Source of the DNA: Streptosporangiaceae bacterium
GTDB lineage: Bacteria; Actinomycetota; Actinomycetes; Streptosporangiales; Streptosporangiaceae
Direction of reading: 5' to 3'
Length of the DNA: 44,105 nucleotides
Assembly (NCBI GenBank): GCA_030041195.1
Contig: JASHOI010000598.1
Span: forward strand, 1-44,105
A model generated the notes under the pieces. It had not been told where the DNA came from. It saw only the letters and a program-made list of their open reading frames with translations, and ran no database searches. Shown here one piece after another: positions 9,051-16,855 of the stretch. Each line of letters opens with the position of its first letter. The first letter of the stretch is position 1. Position numbers and translations under genes: made by a program.

Positions 9051-10205
9051 CTATCTCCCCGCGCCGGGCAGGCCTAGTTCGCGGGCTATGACGTTGCGCT
9101 GGAGCTCAATGGTGCCGCCGGCGTAGAAGGCGAAGGTGGACTCGCGCAGCAGGCGGGGCAGTGCGTTGTCGGTGAAGAAGGCCCGCCCGCCGGTGAGTCG
9201 CATGGCGGTGGCAACGATGCGGTGCGCGGTCTCGGTGTCAAATGCCTTTGCCATGTTGATTGCGAGCGCCGCTTGGGGCTGCCGGTCGGCTTGCCAGGCT
9301 GCGTGGTAGGTCAGCCAGCGCATCGCCTGGGCGTAGGTGGCCAGGTCTGCGATCTGATGCTGGACGGCTTGGAAGCCGCCGATTGGCTGGCCGAACTGGA
9401 CGCGGTCGCGGGCGAAGTGGATCAGCTCGTCGATGACCGTGTGTGCCATGCCGCAGAGCCAGGCCGCGATGCAAAGTCGTTCCACAGCCGATCCGTGTAT
9501 CAGCAGTGGCCAGGCCTGATCCCACTGACCGAGCAGGGCTTCGCGCGGCACCCGCACCGATTCATAGCGGACCTGGCAGGTGGCGTGACTGGTGCTGGCG
9601 ATCTTGGGCAGCGGCTCGATGCATAGTCCGGGTGAATCGCCGGGGACGAGGAAGATGCTGCTGCCCCGGCTCGCCTTCTGGTCTGGTGAGGTCCGGGCTA
9701 CCGTGAGGATGTAGTCGGCGTTACCTGCGCCGGTGATAAATAGCTTGGTGCCCTCGAGCACGACGTGGTCGCCGTCGGGGATGGCGCGGGTGGTGATCGC
9801 GCCGGCGTCCGAACCGGCCGTTGGCTCGGTGAGAGCGAACGCGAGCCGGATCTCGCCGCCGGCGAGTGCCGGAAGGAACTGGGTGCGCTGGGCGCCGGTC
9901 CCGGCTTCGGCGATCATGGTCGCGCAGATGTTAGCGACAAAGTACAAGCTGACCGCCGTGGTGCTGAACCGGCCGAGCGTTTCGGCGATCACGCACCGGT
10001 CGAGGAAACCGCCATCATCGCCGCCGTACTCGGCGGGCAGCGTGTTGCCGAGCACGCGGGCGGAGCCAAGCGCCCGGTAGAGCTCGTCCGGGAATTCCGG
10101 GCTGGTGTCGCGGCGAGATTCCTGCGCCGCCGAGCAGTGCGTCCGGCACACCTGCTCCACCCGATCCGCCAGGTCGCGCTGACGCTGGCCGAGGCTGAAG
10201 TCCAC
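9051..10205 (-). CDS. Acyl-CoA dehydrogenase family protein
   Basis: A 384-residue FAD-dependent acyl-CoA dehydrogenase that would oxidise an acyl-CoA at the alpha-beta bond. Visible family marks are A-F-A-L-T-E-P-T-A-G-S-D-A-G (flavin and substrate loop), G-x-K-L-F-I-T-G-A, R-V-Q-F-G-Q-P-I-G-x-F-Q-A-V-Q-H and R-L-T-G-G-R-A-F near the C-terminus. At the usual catalytic Glu position (Y-E-G-T) this protein has Y-A-G-G-T, so the base, if the enzyme is active, must lie elsewhere, as in some long-chain and isovaleryl types. The GTG at 10205 is chosen because GGAGGG lies 7 bases upstream; a GTG at 10220 is also in frame. It is divergent from the TetR gene at 10266, with a palindrome between them. 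Confidence 0.9.
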   Translation of the reverse strand: MDFSLGQRQRDLADRVEQVCRTHCSAAQESRRDTSPEFPDELYRALGSARVLGNTLPAEYGGDDGGFLDRCVIAETLGRFSTTAVSLYFVANICATMIAEAGTGAQRTQFLPALAGGEIRLAFALTEPTAGSDAGAITTRAIPDGDHVVLEGTKLFITGAGNADYILTVARTSPDQKASRGSSIFLVPGDSPGLCIEPLPKIASTSHATCQVRYESVRVPREALLGQWDQAWPLLIHGSAVERLCIAAWLCGMAHTVIDELIHFARDRVQFGQPIGGFQAVQHQIADLATYAQAMRWLTYHAAWQADRQPQAALAINMAKAFDTETAHRIVATAMRLTGGRAFFTDNALPRLLRESTFAFYAGGTIELQRNVIARELGLPGAGR

Positions 10206-10232
10206 GTCGCTGCCCTCCACCGAGCAGGGTTT

Positions 10233-10246
10233 ACTAACTAGTCAGT
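10233..10246. promoter_or_regulatory. Candidate TetR operator between acyl-CoA dehydrogenase and tetR
   Basis: ACTAACTAGTCAGT is an almost perfect palindrome (one mismatched pair) centred on CTAG, in the 60-base gap between divergent genes. Position and form suit the operator of the adjacent TetR regulator, which would control itself and the dehydrogenase. Confidence 0.6.
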
Positions 10247-10265
10247 GTGTAGATAGTGTTCGGGC

Positions 10266-10844
10266 ATGGCCGAGGAAGTCAAGCGGTACAGCCCCAGCGG
10301 GGAGCGCGTGCTGGGCGTGGCTACCGAGGTCTTCTACCGGGAGGGGATCCGCTCAACCAGCATGGACTCGGTGGTGGCCCGCTCGGGGGTATCCAAGCCG
10401 ACGGTTTATGTCCAGTTCGGGTCCAAGGACGAGCTGGTGGCCGCGGTGTTGCGGCGCCGCTACGAGCAGCGGCGCGAGGCGCTGCGGCAGTTCGTGAGCG
10501 AGCAGCCCGGCCCGCCCGCTGAGCGGCTGCTGGCGGTGTTCGACTGGCTGGCCCGCACGCACGCCAAGAAGGGGTTCCGGGGCTGCCCGTTCACCAATGC
10601 GGCCGTCGAGCTACCCGAACCTGACCACCCGGCCCGCGCGGTGATCTCTGACTACAAGCGCTGGCTGCGCGAGACGTTCACCGAGCTCGCGCGGCAGGCC
10701 GGCCGCGGCGACGCCGACGAGCTGGGGCTGGTCCTGTTGATGCTCGTTGACGGGGCCAACGCGCGCATGGTCGTCGACGGCGACCGCACCGCCATCCACG
10801 CGGCAAAAAAGATTGCTGCCCAGCTACTGGAGGTCAGCACGTGA
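10266..10844 (+). CDS. TetR-family transcriptional regulator
   Basis: A 192-residue repressor-type protein. The N-terminal helix-turn-helix reads R-V-L-G-V-A-T-E-V-F-Y-R-E-G-I-R-S-T-S-M-D, then V-V-A-R-S-G-V-S-K-P-T-V-Y-V-Q-F-G-S-K-D-E-L-V (residues 14-56). The C-terminal ligand domain includes G-C-P-F-T-N-A, as in TetR_C_33-type regulators. It is divergent from the acyl-CoA dehydrogenase and followed on the same strand by a crotonase, so an acyl-CoA or fatty-acid-like ligand is a reasonable inference. The palindrome at 10233-10246 is the likely binding site. No strong ribosome-binding site precedes the ATG. Confidence 0.88.
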   Translation: MAEEVKRYSPSGERVLGVATEVFYREGIRSTSMDSVVARSGVSKPTVYVQFGSKDELVAAVLRRRYEQRREALRQFVSEQPGPPAERLLAVFDWLARTHAKKGFRGCPFTNAAVELPEPDHPARAVISDYKRWLRETFTELARQAGRGDADELGLVLLMLVDGANARMVVDGDRTAIHAAKKIAAQLLEVST

Positions 10845-10872
10845 CGGCAGAGCTGCTGCGGTTGGACCCGTG

Positions 10873-11625
10873 ATGGCTGAGACGGTGGTTGTGCAGCGGT
10901 CGGGCCCGGTGACCACGCTCAGGCTCAACCGCGAGCGAGCCGCGAACGCGATCAATGTCGAGATGGCGCTCGCGATCTCGGAGGCGATCGACGCGTTCGC
11001 TGCCGACGACGGCGCGCGGGTTCTCGTGGTGACCGGCACCGGCGATCGTGCCTTCTGCGCAGGCGGCGACGTGAACGAGCTGCTGGAGATCACCGACCAC
11101 GCTCAGGCCGGCAGAGCGGGCCCGCTCGGGTTCGCGCGCTTGGATCCGGGCAAGCCGACGATCGCAGCCGTGAACGGTCACTGTTATGGAGGCGGTCTGG
11201 AGCTGGCGTTGTGGTGCGATTGGCGCCTCGCTGCCGAGAACGCTCAGTTCGGGGCGCTTAACCGGCAGTGGGGCGTGACCCTGATCGACGGTGGAACTCA
11301 GCGGCTGCCGCGGATCGTCGGCTACGGGAACGCCATGTGGCTGATCTGCACCGGTTGCCGGATCGATGCCCAGCGGGCATTCCAGATCGGGCTCGTCCAG
11401 GAGCTGGTCCCCGCGGGCCGGGCGCTGCCACGCGCCCTCGAGCTCGCCCACGCGCTCGCCGAGCTGCCGCAGCCTGCTCTGATCGCGGATCGCCGCGGGG
11501 TGGTCGCGAGCACCGGGCTGACACTCCAGGCGGGCCTCGATCTCGAGGCCCGGGCCGGACGCGCCGTGATGCGCGACCCCGACGTGATCGAGCGCCTCAC
11601 CGAGTACCGGGAGCGCCACGGCTGA
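10873..11625 (+). CDS. Crotonase/enoyl-CoA hydratase family protein lacking the usual catalytic glutamates
   Basis: A 250-residue crotonase-fold protein. The oxyanion-hole segments are visible as A-F-C-A-G-G-D-V-N-E near residue 60 and V-N-G-H-C-Y-G-G-G-L-E-L-A near 105, followed by G-G-T-Q-R-L-P-R. At the two positions where hydratases carry catalytic Glu, this protein has A-L-N-R-Q-W and G-N-A-M-W-L-I. Simple hydration of enoyl-CoA is therefore doubtful; isomerase, hydrolase or another crotonase reaction is possible. The start is the ATG at 10873 (GTG at 10870 also fits), 28 bases after the TetR stop. It probably belongs with the acyl-CoA dehydrogenase in one degradation or modification route. 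Confidence 0.88.
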   Translation: MAETVVVQRSGPVTTLRLNRERAANAINVEMALAISEAIDAFAADDGARVLVVTGTGDRAFCAGGDVNELLEITDHAQAGRAGPLGFARLDPGKPTIAAVNGHCYGGGLELALWCDWRLAAENAQFGALNRQWGVTLIDGGTQRLPRIVGYGNAMWLICTGCRIDAQRAFQIGLVQELVPAGRALPRALELAHALAELPQPALIADRRGVVASTGLTLQAGLDLEARAGRAVMRDPDVIERLTEYRERHG

Positions 11626-11655
11626 TCCCGGATGACAGAGCCAGGACTGGTATCA

Positions 11656-12489
11656 ATGTCCCGAACTGACCAGAAGAACAGCACCAGGTACTGGTTCGAC
11701 CGGCAGACACCCGGCCTGAGTCTGCTGTGCGCGGACTTCACCACGCACGAGTATCCCGCGCATATCCATGACGCGCTCATGGTGGCTGTGACCGAAACCG
11801 GCGGGTCCGAGATCCAGGCCGGCGGCGGCCCGGCCGAGGCCCATTCGGCGGCGCTGCTGGTGGTCAACCCCGCCGAACCGCACTCCAGCCGGATGAACGG
11901 CAGCCGTCGCTGGCGGTACCGGTCCGTCTACCTGGAACGATCCGCCATCGACGATGTCCTGCGGAGCCTCAATGTCAGCGATCTGCCCGGGTTCAGCCGC
12001 AACATACTGGCCGACAGCGACCTCATCAGGTGGTTCCTCACGCTGCATCACGCGCTGGACGACGGGCATGCCGATCGGCTCAGGCGGCGCGAGCTGCTCG
12101 TGGGAGCGCTTGGCCAGCTCGCCAGGCGCTACGGGGACGGCGGCGGGCGGGTTCCGATTGCGCCGCGCGACCGGGCACTGCTCAATTCAGTCATCGAGGT
12201 GATGCGCGACCGCCACCCCGGACACGTCACCCTTGCCGATCTCGCCGCGGTCGCCGGTCTGACCCAGTTCCAGCTCATCGGCCTGTTCCGCAACGGCGTC
12301 GGTATGACCCCGCACGCGTACCTGACCCAGATCCGGCTGGAATCCGCTCGAGCCGCGCTGCTCCGGGCGATGCCGATCGCTGAGGCGGCGACCCGGGCCG
12401 GCTTTTACGACCAGGCGGCTCTGACCAAGATTTTCAAGCGCTGTTACGGCATCACGCCGCTGCAGTTCGCGCACGCCGCGTGCGCCTGA
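11656..12489 (+). CDS. AraC-family transcriptional regulator
   Basis: A 277-residue regulator. The first 110 residues look like the cupin-type AraC ligand-binding domain (H-E-Y-P-A-H-I-H-D-A-L-M-V-A, V-V-N-P-A-E-P-H). The C-terminal 100 residues hold two helix-turn-helix motifs: L-A-D-L-A-A-V-A-G-L-T-Q-F-Q-L, and I-A-E-A-A-T-R-A-G-F-Y-D-Q-A-A-L-T-K-I-F-K-R with the final G-I-T-P. The ATG at 11656 has AGGA 9 bases upstream; an ATG at 11632 would add eight residues. It follows the crotonase gene and precedes the aminotransferase on the same strand, so either may be a target. The ligand is unknown. Confidence 0.9.
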   Translation: MSRTDQKNSTRYWFDRQTPGLSLLCADFTTHEYPAHIHDALMVAVTETGGSEIQAGGGPAEAHSAALLVVNPAEPHSSRMNGSRRWRYRSVYLERSAIDDVLRSLNVSDLPGFSRNILADSDLIRWFLTLHHALDDGHADRLRRRELLVGALGQLARRYGDGGGRVPIAPRDRALLNSVIEVMRDRHPGHVTLADLAAVAGLTQFQLIGLFRNGVGMTPHAYLTQIRLESARAALLRAMPIAEAATRAGFYDQAALTKIFKRCYGITPLQFAHAACA

Positions 12490-12591
12490 CCTGCCGCCGG
12501 CCGCACGCAATTTTCGCCAATACCGGCCGCGGCACACACCGACATGATCGTTGTCGAGGTCACCGGGCAGACGCGGCAAGGAATAACAGAC

Positions 12592-13644
12592 ATGGACATC
12601 GAGGTCAGGCGGATCGCCGAGTCGAGGATTGGCGAGCGGGATCTCTCCCCGCAATCGTTCGGCACGGTCTTCTGCGATCACATGCTTGTGGCCGAGTGCC
12701 GGGACGGGGAGTGGACGGACGCGCGGATCGAACCCTATGGGCCGCTGCCGCTGCGGCCGTCGATCACCGCCCTGCAGTACGGCATTTCCGTCTTCGAGGG
12801 GCACAAGGCCTTCCGGACCGTCCGTGGCGAGGTCGTCCTGTTCCGGCCGTACGAGAACTGGGAAAGGCTCCGCCGGTCGTGCCGGCGGCTGGTACTGCCG
12901 GAGGTGCCCGAAGACATCTACATCGAGGGCCTCAGGCGGCTCATCCAGACCGACCGGGACTGGGTGCCGGAACCGGACCAGGGCGCGATGTACATCAGGC
13001 CCTGCGTTTTCGCGACAGACGCGGCCCTGCGGGTCGGCCCGTCCTCGGCGTGCAGCTTCGTGATCTTCACCTCAGCGGTCGGGCAGTATTACCCGGCGCC
13101 GTTGCGGCTGCTCGTGACCACCGACTATGCCCGGGCGTTCCCGGGCGGTACCGGGAACGTCAAGCCGGCCGGCAATTACGCTCCCGCGCTGCTCGCCGAG
13201 GCGCAGGCCCGCGACCGCGGCTTCAGCGGCGCGCTCTGGCTGGACGGCCCGCAGCGCCGGTTCGTCGAGGAGGCGGGCGTGATGAACGTCTTCTTCGTGA
13301 TCGACGGCACCGTCGTCACGCCCGGCCTCACCGATACGATCCTGCCCGGTATCACCAGGGACAGCGTGATCAGGCTGCTGGAAGCGATGGGGACCCCGGT
13401 CGAGGAACGACCCGTCCCCATCGACGAGATCGTTGCGGCGCACGCCGCCGGCCTGCTGCAGGAATGCTTTGGCACCGGCACCGCGGCCACCATCAGTCAT
13501 GTCACCGAGATCGGCTATCAGGACAAGACACTCACCCTGCCGCCGGTGGCCGACCGCGAAATCGCGCCGGCCGTACTGACCCGCATGACCGCGCTGCGCA
13601 CCGGCCGTGAACCAGACCACCTCGGCTGGCTGATACCCATCTGA
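12592..13644 (+). CDS. Branched-chain amino acid aminotransferase-like enzyme (fold-type IV PLP)
   Basis: A 350-residue PLP enzyme of the BCAT II type. Diagnostic segments are A-L-Q-Y-G-I-S-V-F-E-G-H-K-A-F, F-R-P-Y-E-N-W-E-R-L, Y-I-R-P, N-V-K-P-A-G-N-Y (probable Schiff-base Lys191), E-E-A-G-V-M-N-V-F-F and F-G-T-G-T-A-A. The family moves amino groups between branched-chain 2-oxo acids and glutamate. Canonical enzymes have K-x-G-G-N-Y and A-G-T-A; the differences here suggest a specialised paralogue. The ATG at 12592 is chosen because AAGGAA lies 8 bases upstream; an ATG at 12544 would add sixteen residues. It lies about 100 bases downstream of the AraC regulator and is followed by a YciI gene. 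Confidence 0.9.
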   Translation: MDIEVRRIAESRIGERDLSPQSFGTVFCDHMLVAECRDGEWTDARIEPYGPLPLRPSITALQYGISVFEGHKAFRTVRGEVVLFRPYENWERLRRSCRRLVLPEVPEDIYIEGLRRLIQTDRDWVPEPDQGAMYIRPCVFATDAALRVGPSSACSFVIFTSAVGQYYPAPLRLLVTTDYARAFPGGTGNVKPAGNYAPALLAEAQARDRGFSGALWLDGPQRRFVEEAGVMNVFFVIDGTVVTPGLTDTILPGITRDSVIRLLEAMGTPVEERPVPIDEIVAAHAAGLLQECFGTGTAATISHVTEIGYQDKTLTLPPVADREIAPAVLTRMTALRTGREPDHLGWLIPI

Positions 13645-13679
13645 CCCGTCCGCCTCTATCTGGCCCGTGGAGGATACCC

Positions 13680-13961
13680 ATGTATTTTCTGCTGCTCTAC
13701 GACGTCGTGGACCACTTCACCGCCCGCCGCGTCCCGTACCGTGACGCCCACCTCGCCCTGGCTCGCGCGGCAAGCAAACGCGGCGAATTGCTGCTCGCCG
13801 GCGCCTTCGCCGAGCCTGCCGACGGCGCCGCGCTCGTCTTCAAGGCCGACGACCGGTCAGTCGCGGAACGTTTCGCCGCGAGCGATCCCTACGTCAAGGA
13901 AGGGCTGGTCCAGCACTGGACGGTACGGAAGTGGACCGTGGTGGTAGGAGGCGGCTCCTGA
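13680..13961 (+). CDS. YciI-like protein
   Basis: A 93-residue ferredoxin-like-fold protein of the YciI family. It shows the N-terminal Y-F-L-L-L-Y-D-V strand, R-x-x-Y-R-D-A-H-L-A-L-A-R-A, G-E-L-L-L-A-G-A-F-A-E-P-A-D-G-A-A-L-V-F and D-P-Y-V-K-E-G-L-V. The conserved His (H28 in the D-A-H motif) and Asp (the D-P of D-P-Y) are kept; these form the putative active site in this family. A GGAGG sequence lies 6 bases before the ATG, and the gene starts 35 bases after the aminotransferase stop, so the two are probably co-transcribed. The reaction is unknown. Confidence 0.88.
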   Translation: MYFLLLYDVVDHFTARRVPYRDAHLALARAASKRGELLLAGAFAEPADGAALVFKADDRSVAERFAASDPYVKEGLVQHWTVRKWTVVVGGGS

Positions 13962-13985
13962 CTCGGGAAGCCACGTGAACCACTG

Positions 13986-14981
13986 TCAGCCGAACGGGAC
14001 GTCGCTGCTGTCCGGCAGCCTCACAGGCCGTCCCGCGGTCTCGCTGAGGGCGAGTTCAAGGCCTTCTACGGTGCAGAGATGAACGACGCCGGCGGCCGCC
14101 CTCACCGATTCGTAGCGAAGGGTCTGGTACAGATCGTTGCCCTTGCCCTGCAGGGTCTGGATGAACCTGCCTGCCTGCATGAGCATCATTCTCAGCGGCG
14201 ACATGTACACCCAGAATGTCCAGCTGCTGTACAGATCCCGGCCGTGCGGGAAGCAGGATACGTATGCTGCGAAGGTCCTGTACCGCAGTTCGAGGAAATC
14301 CCGTCGGCCCTCCCCGGGCAGCGTAAGCGGGCGGAGTTGGATGGAATCGCGTGGAATGGCATGACGCTCGAGCTCCCTGCCGATGATCGCGAATGCCCGT
14401 TCGGCGGAGGGACCAGCCCCGCTGATCACCTTGCTGTCATAGGCGAGCATTGCCGCGACGGGCATTAGCCAGAAGACCAGCCCTAGTATTCCAAGCACGA
14501 TAGCTGACACGAACTCGATAAAGCCCGCGATAACGAGCCCTCCCACCAGGGAGAGTATCAAGCCGAAGAAGAGCGAGACCATCTCGACGAGGGCAGCGAA
14601 CAGCGCCAGCAGCACGAACCTGCGCCCTACCTGGCCCAGGTACCGCCTGTTGCGGAGCGGGTCGAACGTCGGCTCACCAGTGAGGCTTGCCAGGTCAATC
14701 GCGCTCAGTGCCGTCTTGTCCTGCGCCTGCGCCGTACCCGATGCGGCTTCGCCATCCCCTCCCGGCGGTGCCTCAGCCACGCGGACCGCCACGTCGGCCC
14801 CGAACGGCTCGGCCGGGAGCACTGTGGTTGATGAGTGCGCCGATGGCCCACCATGCGCGGCCTGAGCGGGCACCACGGCGGTTGCCTGCGGACCATCCGC
14901 CGCGACGTGCTGCCCGCAATTCTCACAGTAAACGTCGCCGTAGCGGAGTAATGAATCACACTTGCTGCATGCTTGTGACAC
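13986..14981 (-). CDS. Zinc-ribbon membrane protein of unknown function
   Basis: A 331-residue protein starting with GTG. The N-terminus carries two C-x-x-C knuckles (C-S-K-C and C-E-N-C within residues 5-22), a zinc ribbon. A disordered Ala/Pro-rich stretch follows to about 110. Residues 125-195 hold two to three transmembrane helices (for example F-F-G-L-I-L-S-L-V-G-G-L-V-I-A-G-F and I-V-L-G-I-L-G-L-V-F-W-L-M-P-V). The C-terminal 130 residues are soluble. The layout, ribbon then linker then membrane helices, is common in actinobacterial envelope proteins of unknown role. It converges with the YciI gene; the divergent gap upstream is described separately. Confidence 0.8.
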   Translation of the reverse strand: MSQACSKCDSLLRYGDVYCENCGQHVAADGPQATAVVPAQAAHGGPSAHSSTTVLPAEPFGADVAVRVAEAPPGGDGEAASGTAQAQDKTALSAIDLASLTGEPTFDPLRNRRYLGQVGRRFVLLALFAALVEMVSLFFGLILSLVGGLVIAGFIEFVSAIVLGILGLVFWLMPVAAMLAYDSKVISGAGPSAERAFAIIGRELERHAIPRDSIQLRPLTLPGEGRRDFLELRYRTFAAYVSCFPHGRDLYSSWTFWVYMSPLRMMLMQAGRFIQTLQGKGNDLYQTLRYESVRAAAGVVHLCTVEGLELALSETAGRPVRLPDSSDVPFG

Positions 14982-15334
14982 GTGAGAATTCCCCTAATGG
15001 CGCTGAGGTTCGGAGTTCGCCCTTTGATCGCCTAACGAGGCCAAGCATCGCATGCCGCGAGGGAAATGCCAAGCCAGCTAAGCTGCGCTCTCACCGCAAA
15101 TCTCTGGAGTGATCCTAATGAAACGGTCAGGCGAAGAATACATTTTTGGGCCGCTCAGCAGAGTTGATACCGAACGAGTGGAATGTACACAACGCATTCG
15201 GCGCCCCAATGTCAGCGCCACGGCAGGGTGCCTGCCGTGGCCTGGCTGAGATCGGCCGGGGCTGAGCCGTACCTCAGGCGCCAAGATTCGGGCTCTCCTG
15301 ATACAGTCGGCTAAAACATAAATAGGAGGAAAAA
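14982..15334. other. Intergenic stretch of 353 bases between divergent genes
   Basis: This gap must carry promoters for the zinc-ribbon gene (minus) and the glycoside-hydrolase-like gene (plus). It is less GC-rich than its surroundings. It contains the perfect hairpin at 15217-15241 and, near its right end, the ribosome-binding site AGGAGG at 15324-15329. I found no convincing gene in it. Confidence 0.7.
15217..15241. repeat. Perfect 11-bp inverted repeat (hairpin) in the intergenic gap
   Basis: GCCACGGCAGG and CCTGCCGTGGC flank a GTG loop. RNA from either strand would fold into an 11-bp GC-rich stem. No T-run follows, so this is not a classical terminator; a transcript-end, attenuator or protein site are all possible. 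It lies about 95 bases upstream of the gene at 15335. Confidence 0.65.
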
Positions 15335-16183
15335 GTGTCTTATGTCCCCTTTGTAGACGCAACCGGCAAAAACTGCGGTAACATCCCTGCCGTCGCCGCA
15401 CTGGGCCTCATCGCGCTGTACGCGACCGGAACCGACGGCGTCGAGGCAACCGCCGCGGAGATCGCGCGGTTCAAGAATGCCGGGGTTGGGGTCGTCCTCA
15501 TCGACCAGACGCCCTCGCTGTCGGTGTTCGCAGCCGGGCTGGCTGACATTGCTGACGTCGAGCAAGAAGCGGGCACCATACCGACTGCCGTGGCCGCGAT
15601 CCTGGATCGGCAGGCGCATGGCCGGAAGTCCACGATCTACCTCAGCTACAGCAACCTGGACAGCATGATCAGCGCGTTCACCAGCAACATCGACCGAAAT
15701 CTGGTGCAGTTTGGGGTGGCCAACTACGAGTGGTCGCAGGCACAGTCGGAAGACCTGCTGGCGGCGAATGCGAGCTGGGCCTACTGCCAGTACGGGGACC
15801 CGCAATCCAACCCGGACACGCTGGTGCCCGGTACGAACCTCACGCTGTCGCAGGCGCAGTGCGATATCGACATCGCGAAAGGCACCTGGGCCGACCAATT
15901 CCTGCTCACGCCGCTGACGCCGTACCCCACCCCTTCGGATGAGAGCCAGACGGTTTACCCCACCACGATCAACTTTGGATGGCAGTCCGTCACCGGCGCC
16001 CTGGGATACCACGTGCAGGTGGTCCGGGGCTCTGACAGCGTCGTCGATGAGAGCGTCAGCACGTCTTACCTGCACGGCGTCCACCTGCCCTCTGGCAGCT
16101 ATCAGTGGCGGGTGGCCACCGAACAGAGCACGTCTCATCTGGCCAGCCCCTGGTCTGACTGGCGTTCGTTCACCGTCAGCTGA
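15335..16183 (+). CDS. Glycoside-hydrolase-like protein with C-terminal Fn3-like domain
   Basis: A 282-residue protein starting at GTG behind a strong AGGAGG. Residues 1-190 form the same barrel-like module as the protein at 8445-9008: L-I-A-L-Y-A-T-G-T near the start, V-V-L-I-D-Q-T, S-T-I-Y-L-S-Y-S-N, Q-F-G-V-A-N-Y-E-W, and S-N-P-D-T-L-V-P-G-T. Residues 200-282 look like a fibronectin type III domain (F-G-W-Q-S-V-T-G-A-L-G-Y-H-V-Q-V, then Y-Q-W-R-V-A-T-E, and W-S-D-W-R-S-F-T-V). Such pairs are typical of cell-wall or polysaccharide-binding enzymes. No signal peptide is visible, so export, if any, would be phage-like or non-classical. Fold assignment is tentative. Confidence 0.7.
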   Translation: MSYVPFVDATGKNCGNIPAVAALGLIALYATGTDGVEATAAEIARFKNAGVGVVLIDQTPSLSVFAAGLADIADVEQEAGTIPTAVAAILDRQAHGRKSTIYLSYSNLDSMISAFTSNIDRNLVQFGVANYEWSQAQSEDLLAANASWAYCQYGDPQSNPDTLVPGTNLTLSQAQCDIDIAKGTWADQFLLTPLTPYPTPSDESQTVYPTTINFGWQSVTGALGYHVQVVRGSDSVVDESVSTSYLHGVHLPSGSYQWRVATEQSTSHLASPWSDWRSFTVS

Positions 16184-16189
16184 CGACGC

Positions 16190-16855
16190 TCATGGGGGTT
16201 CCACGATGCGGTACCCCACGTTGGTGATCGTCTGAATCGCTGGCGGTTCTCCCAGCTTGCGTCGCAGCCGGCTGATCGTGACCTGGACGATGTTGGTGAA
16301 CTGGTCGATGTCCTCGCCCCATACCTGGTCGAGGAGGTCCTCGGCGCTGAGGACGGCGTGGCCGCCACGCATGAGGGCTTCGAGTACCCCGAATTCTTTC
16401 GCCGAGAGGTCGAGCCGCCGTCCGTCGCGGTTGGCGTTGTGGCGCAACGGGTCGAGCTCGATCCCCGCCGCGCGGAAGATCCTGGTCTGGGCGGTCGGCC
16501 GGCGGCGGGCGAGGGCACGGATGCGGAGCACCAGCTCGGGGAAATGGAAGGGCTTAGACAGGTAGTCGTCGGCTCCGAGGGTGAGGCCGCTGACTCGTTG
16601 CGCCGGGGTACCGGATGCGGTGAGCATGAGCACCATCGCGGGGTTGTCGCGCTCGGTGATCAGCCGGCAGATGGTGTCGCCGTGGACCCCGGGCAGGTCG
16701 CGGTCCAGCACGACCACGTCGTAGGTGTTGAGGTCGATCTTCGCTGCTGCCTGGAGTCCGTCATAGGCGACGTCGACGGCCATCTTTTCGTCTGTCAGCC
16801 CGTCGACGAGTGCGTCGGCGAGCGTGCGGGAATCCTCGACGACCAGCACTCTCAC
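16190..16855 (-). CDS. OmpR-type two-component response regulator
   Basis: A 221-residue response regulator. The receiver domain shows the acidic pair E7-D8, phospho-acceptor D51 (V-V-L-D-R-D-L-P-G) and K101 (D-D-Y-L-S-K-P-F). The C-terminal winged helix runs from about residue 125 to the end, with L-S-A-K-E-F-G-V-L-E-A-L-M and I-S-R-L-R-R-K-L-G and the closing G-Y-R-I. It starts with GTG at 16855 and overlaps the histidine kinase stop by four bases (GTGA), so the two are translated together. A longer open frame upstream is only the antisense-like extension through the kinase gene. Targets may include the divergent lipoprotein at 18211. Confidence 0.93.
   Translation of the reverse strand: MRVLVVEDSRTLADALVDGLTDEKMAVDVAYDGLQAAAKIDLNTYDVVVLDRDLPGVHGDTICRLITERDNPAMVLMLTASGTPAQRVSGLTLGADDYLSKPFHFPELVLRIRALARRRPTAQTRIFRAAGIELDPLRHNANRDGRRLDLSAKEFGVLEALMRGGHAVLSAEDLLDQVWGEDIDQFTNIVQVTISRLRRKLGEPPAIQTITNVGYRIVEPP

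Noticed and set aside
12480..13610. A 376-codon plus-strand frame over the aminotransferase
   Set aside because: It has no family motifs and lies in another frame of a well-supported enzyme gene.
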